Origin: Lewinella sp. 4G2
GTDB taxonomy: Bacteria; Bacteroidota; Bacteroidia; Chitinophagales; Saprospiraceae
Direction of reading: 5' to 3'
NCBI RefSeq assembly: GCF_001625015.1
Contig: NZ_LVWJ02000014.1
Location: 3,224,001-3,288,000, forward strand
DNA: 64,000 nucleotides
The notes under the pieces: generated by a model
The model's database searches: none
The model's input: only the letters and a program-made list of their open reading frames with translations
What the model was told of the DNA's origin: nothing
Made by a program: the position numbers and the translations under genes
In this document: piece by piece, positions 63,203 through 64,000 of the stretch
Layout: each line of letters begins with the position of its first letter
Position numbering within the stretch: the first letter of the stretch is position 1

Positions 63203-64000
63203 ATGAAAAAGTATGATTATACATGTGATGGTTGCGGAAGGGAGCATGCTTATTTGACAGGTTGAATTACTCAAGGTTCACCAACCGATATTCTTCAAAA
63301 TAAAGAGAATGTTATTGATAACCCCCACTCTTCAATTCACATAGTGAATAAGGAAAGAGTATATATCAATGGAATAATTCCGCTGTACACACCGGAATTA
63401 GGTGATGAATTAGAATTAGATAACTGGTGTGTTATCAGTTATGATAGTTGGAATGAGGCTATAAAAAATAAAAATTCTATTGAAGGGCGATTATTGTATA
63501 AAGATGATCTATTTCACATTAAGGCCAACACAAATTTCAAAATTGGTTATGATGAAGAAAAAGATGAATTCTTATTTTTTACTGATCAAGAATCATCTGA
63601 CCTGTATAGATGGCAATCGAATGGTTTAATAACAAAAGAAATCAAAAGTCTATTTTCTTCCTTTTATCACAATCTAGAAGATGAAGATACAAGAGATCTG
63701 TACACCTACGATATTAAAGAAGCGGTAGAGTTTCTTCTAGATAATCAAGGAATTTCATACGTGCATGCCCTACTTAATGATGAGATTATATTTCAGTTGA
63801 TCGACTCTTCTGGGCTAGAAAAACCTTCATCAAAGATTATTGGAATAGGAATTGATATTCCCATCGATACAACTGATACAATAACAGAATACAAGATTTT
63901 AAACTTTAGTCGATTATCAACTTTTGATGTCCATTACATTGAAGGAATCAAATTGTACCAGTATGATTATGTTGATGATATGGGAAAACTAGATAAAGAT
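63203..64000 (+). pseudogene. Nonsense-mutated second copy of the zinc-ribbon-type gene (runs off window)
   Basis: ATG at 63203; nearly identical to 34051 but CGA (Arg) at codon 21 is TGA (63263-63265), just after YLTG. Downstream the frame is open to the window edge with a handful of substitutions (such as F to V, K to N, V for I). Translation could restart at a later ATG, losing the CxxC motif. The 3' end is outside the window. Confidence 0.75.

Overview
The left edge (1-1944) carries one GC-rich chromosomal gene on the minus strand, a bifunctional rhamnulose-1-phosphate aldolase / short-chain dehydrogenase. With the Bacteroidota-style lipoprotein and signal-peptide genes further right, it suggests an aquatic Bacteroidota, perhaps of the Saprospiria/Lewinella kind. 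The lineage is inferred from gene style only.

From 1945 to about 6180 lies a repeat-rich transition zone: a heptamer tandem repeat, two families of REP-like palindromes, a tyrosine recombinase gene (2756-4066, plus strand) and an IS256-family insertion (4469-5792).

From 6184 to the right end, about 58 kb, the window is one continuous integron-like cassette array. All convincing genes there are on the plus strand and AT-rich. They are separated by 39 copies of a GC-rich imperfect palindrome, and 33 of these are exactly 220 bp from box to box. Each copy opens with GCCCAAC (the integron R'' consensus RYYYAAC) just after a gene and closes with GTTGGGC (the R' consensus GTTRRRY) just before the next. 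They therefore have attC polarity and folding but are far longer than known attC sites (about 57-141 bp). Two further attC-like sites are a 57-bp site of classical size (58868-58924) and a 133-bp divergent one (62895-63027). About 41 cassettes average 1.4 kb. After 25 of the boundaries there are one to four tandem units of about 54 bp, each ending in another GTTGGGC-like core. A third module, with an R''-like AAC box, precedes about ten of the long sites.

The recombinase has the R...K...HxxR...H...Y residues and the C-terminal SPLD ending seen in IntI. It lacks the IntI-specific insertion between the catalytic boxes, has a 150-residue N-terminal extension, and points toward the array instead of away from it. 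The array is therefore a candidate for a new integron class, or at least a very divergent Bacteroidota integron, that standard integrase-profile and attC-length searches would miss.

Cargo: two near-identical copies of a DUF4160 / DUF2442-XRE pair, an antitoxin / PIN-toxin pair, a PD-(D/E)XK nuclease, a Cys/His putative nuclease, a large PIN-like protein, a SUKH-type immunity protein, a HAD-type phosphatase, a cold-shock-domain protein, a TPR protein, and about fifteen lipoproteins or exported proteins of unknown function. Several cassettes are decaying by frameshift, nonsense mutation or insertion of IS903-like (14988-16127) and IS630-like (about 17777-18860) elements. Two cassettes occur twice, and the breakpoints of those duplications fall on the GTTGGGC cores. 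This is the best internal evidence for site-specific shuffling.
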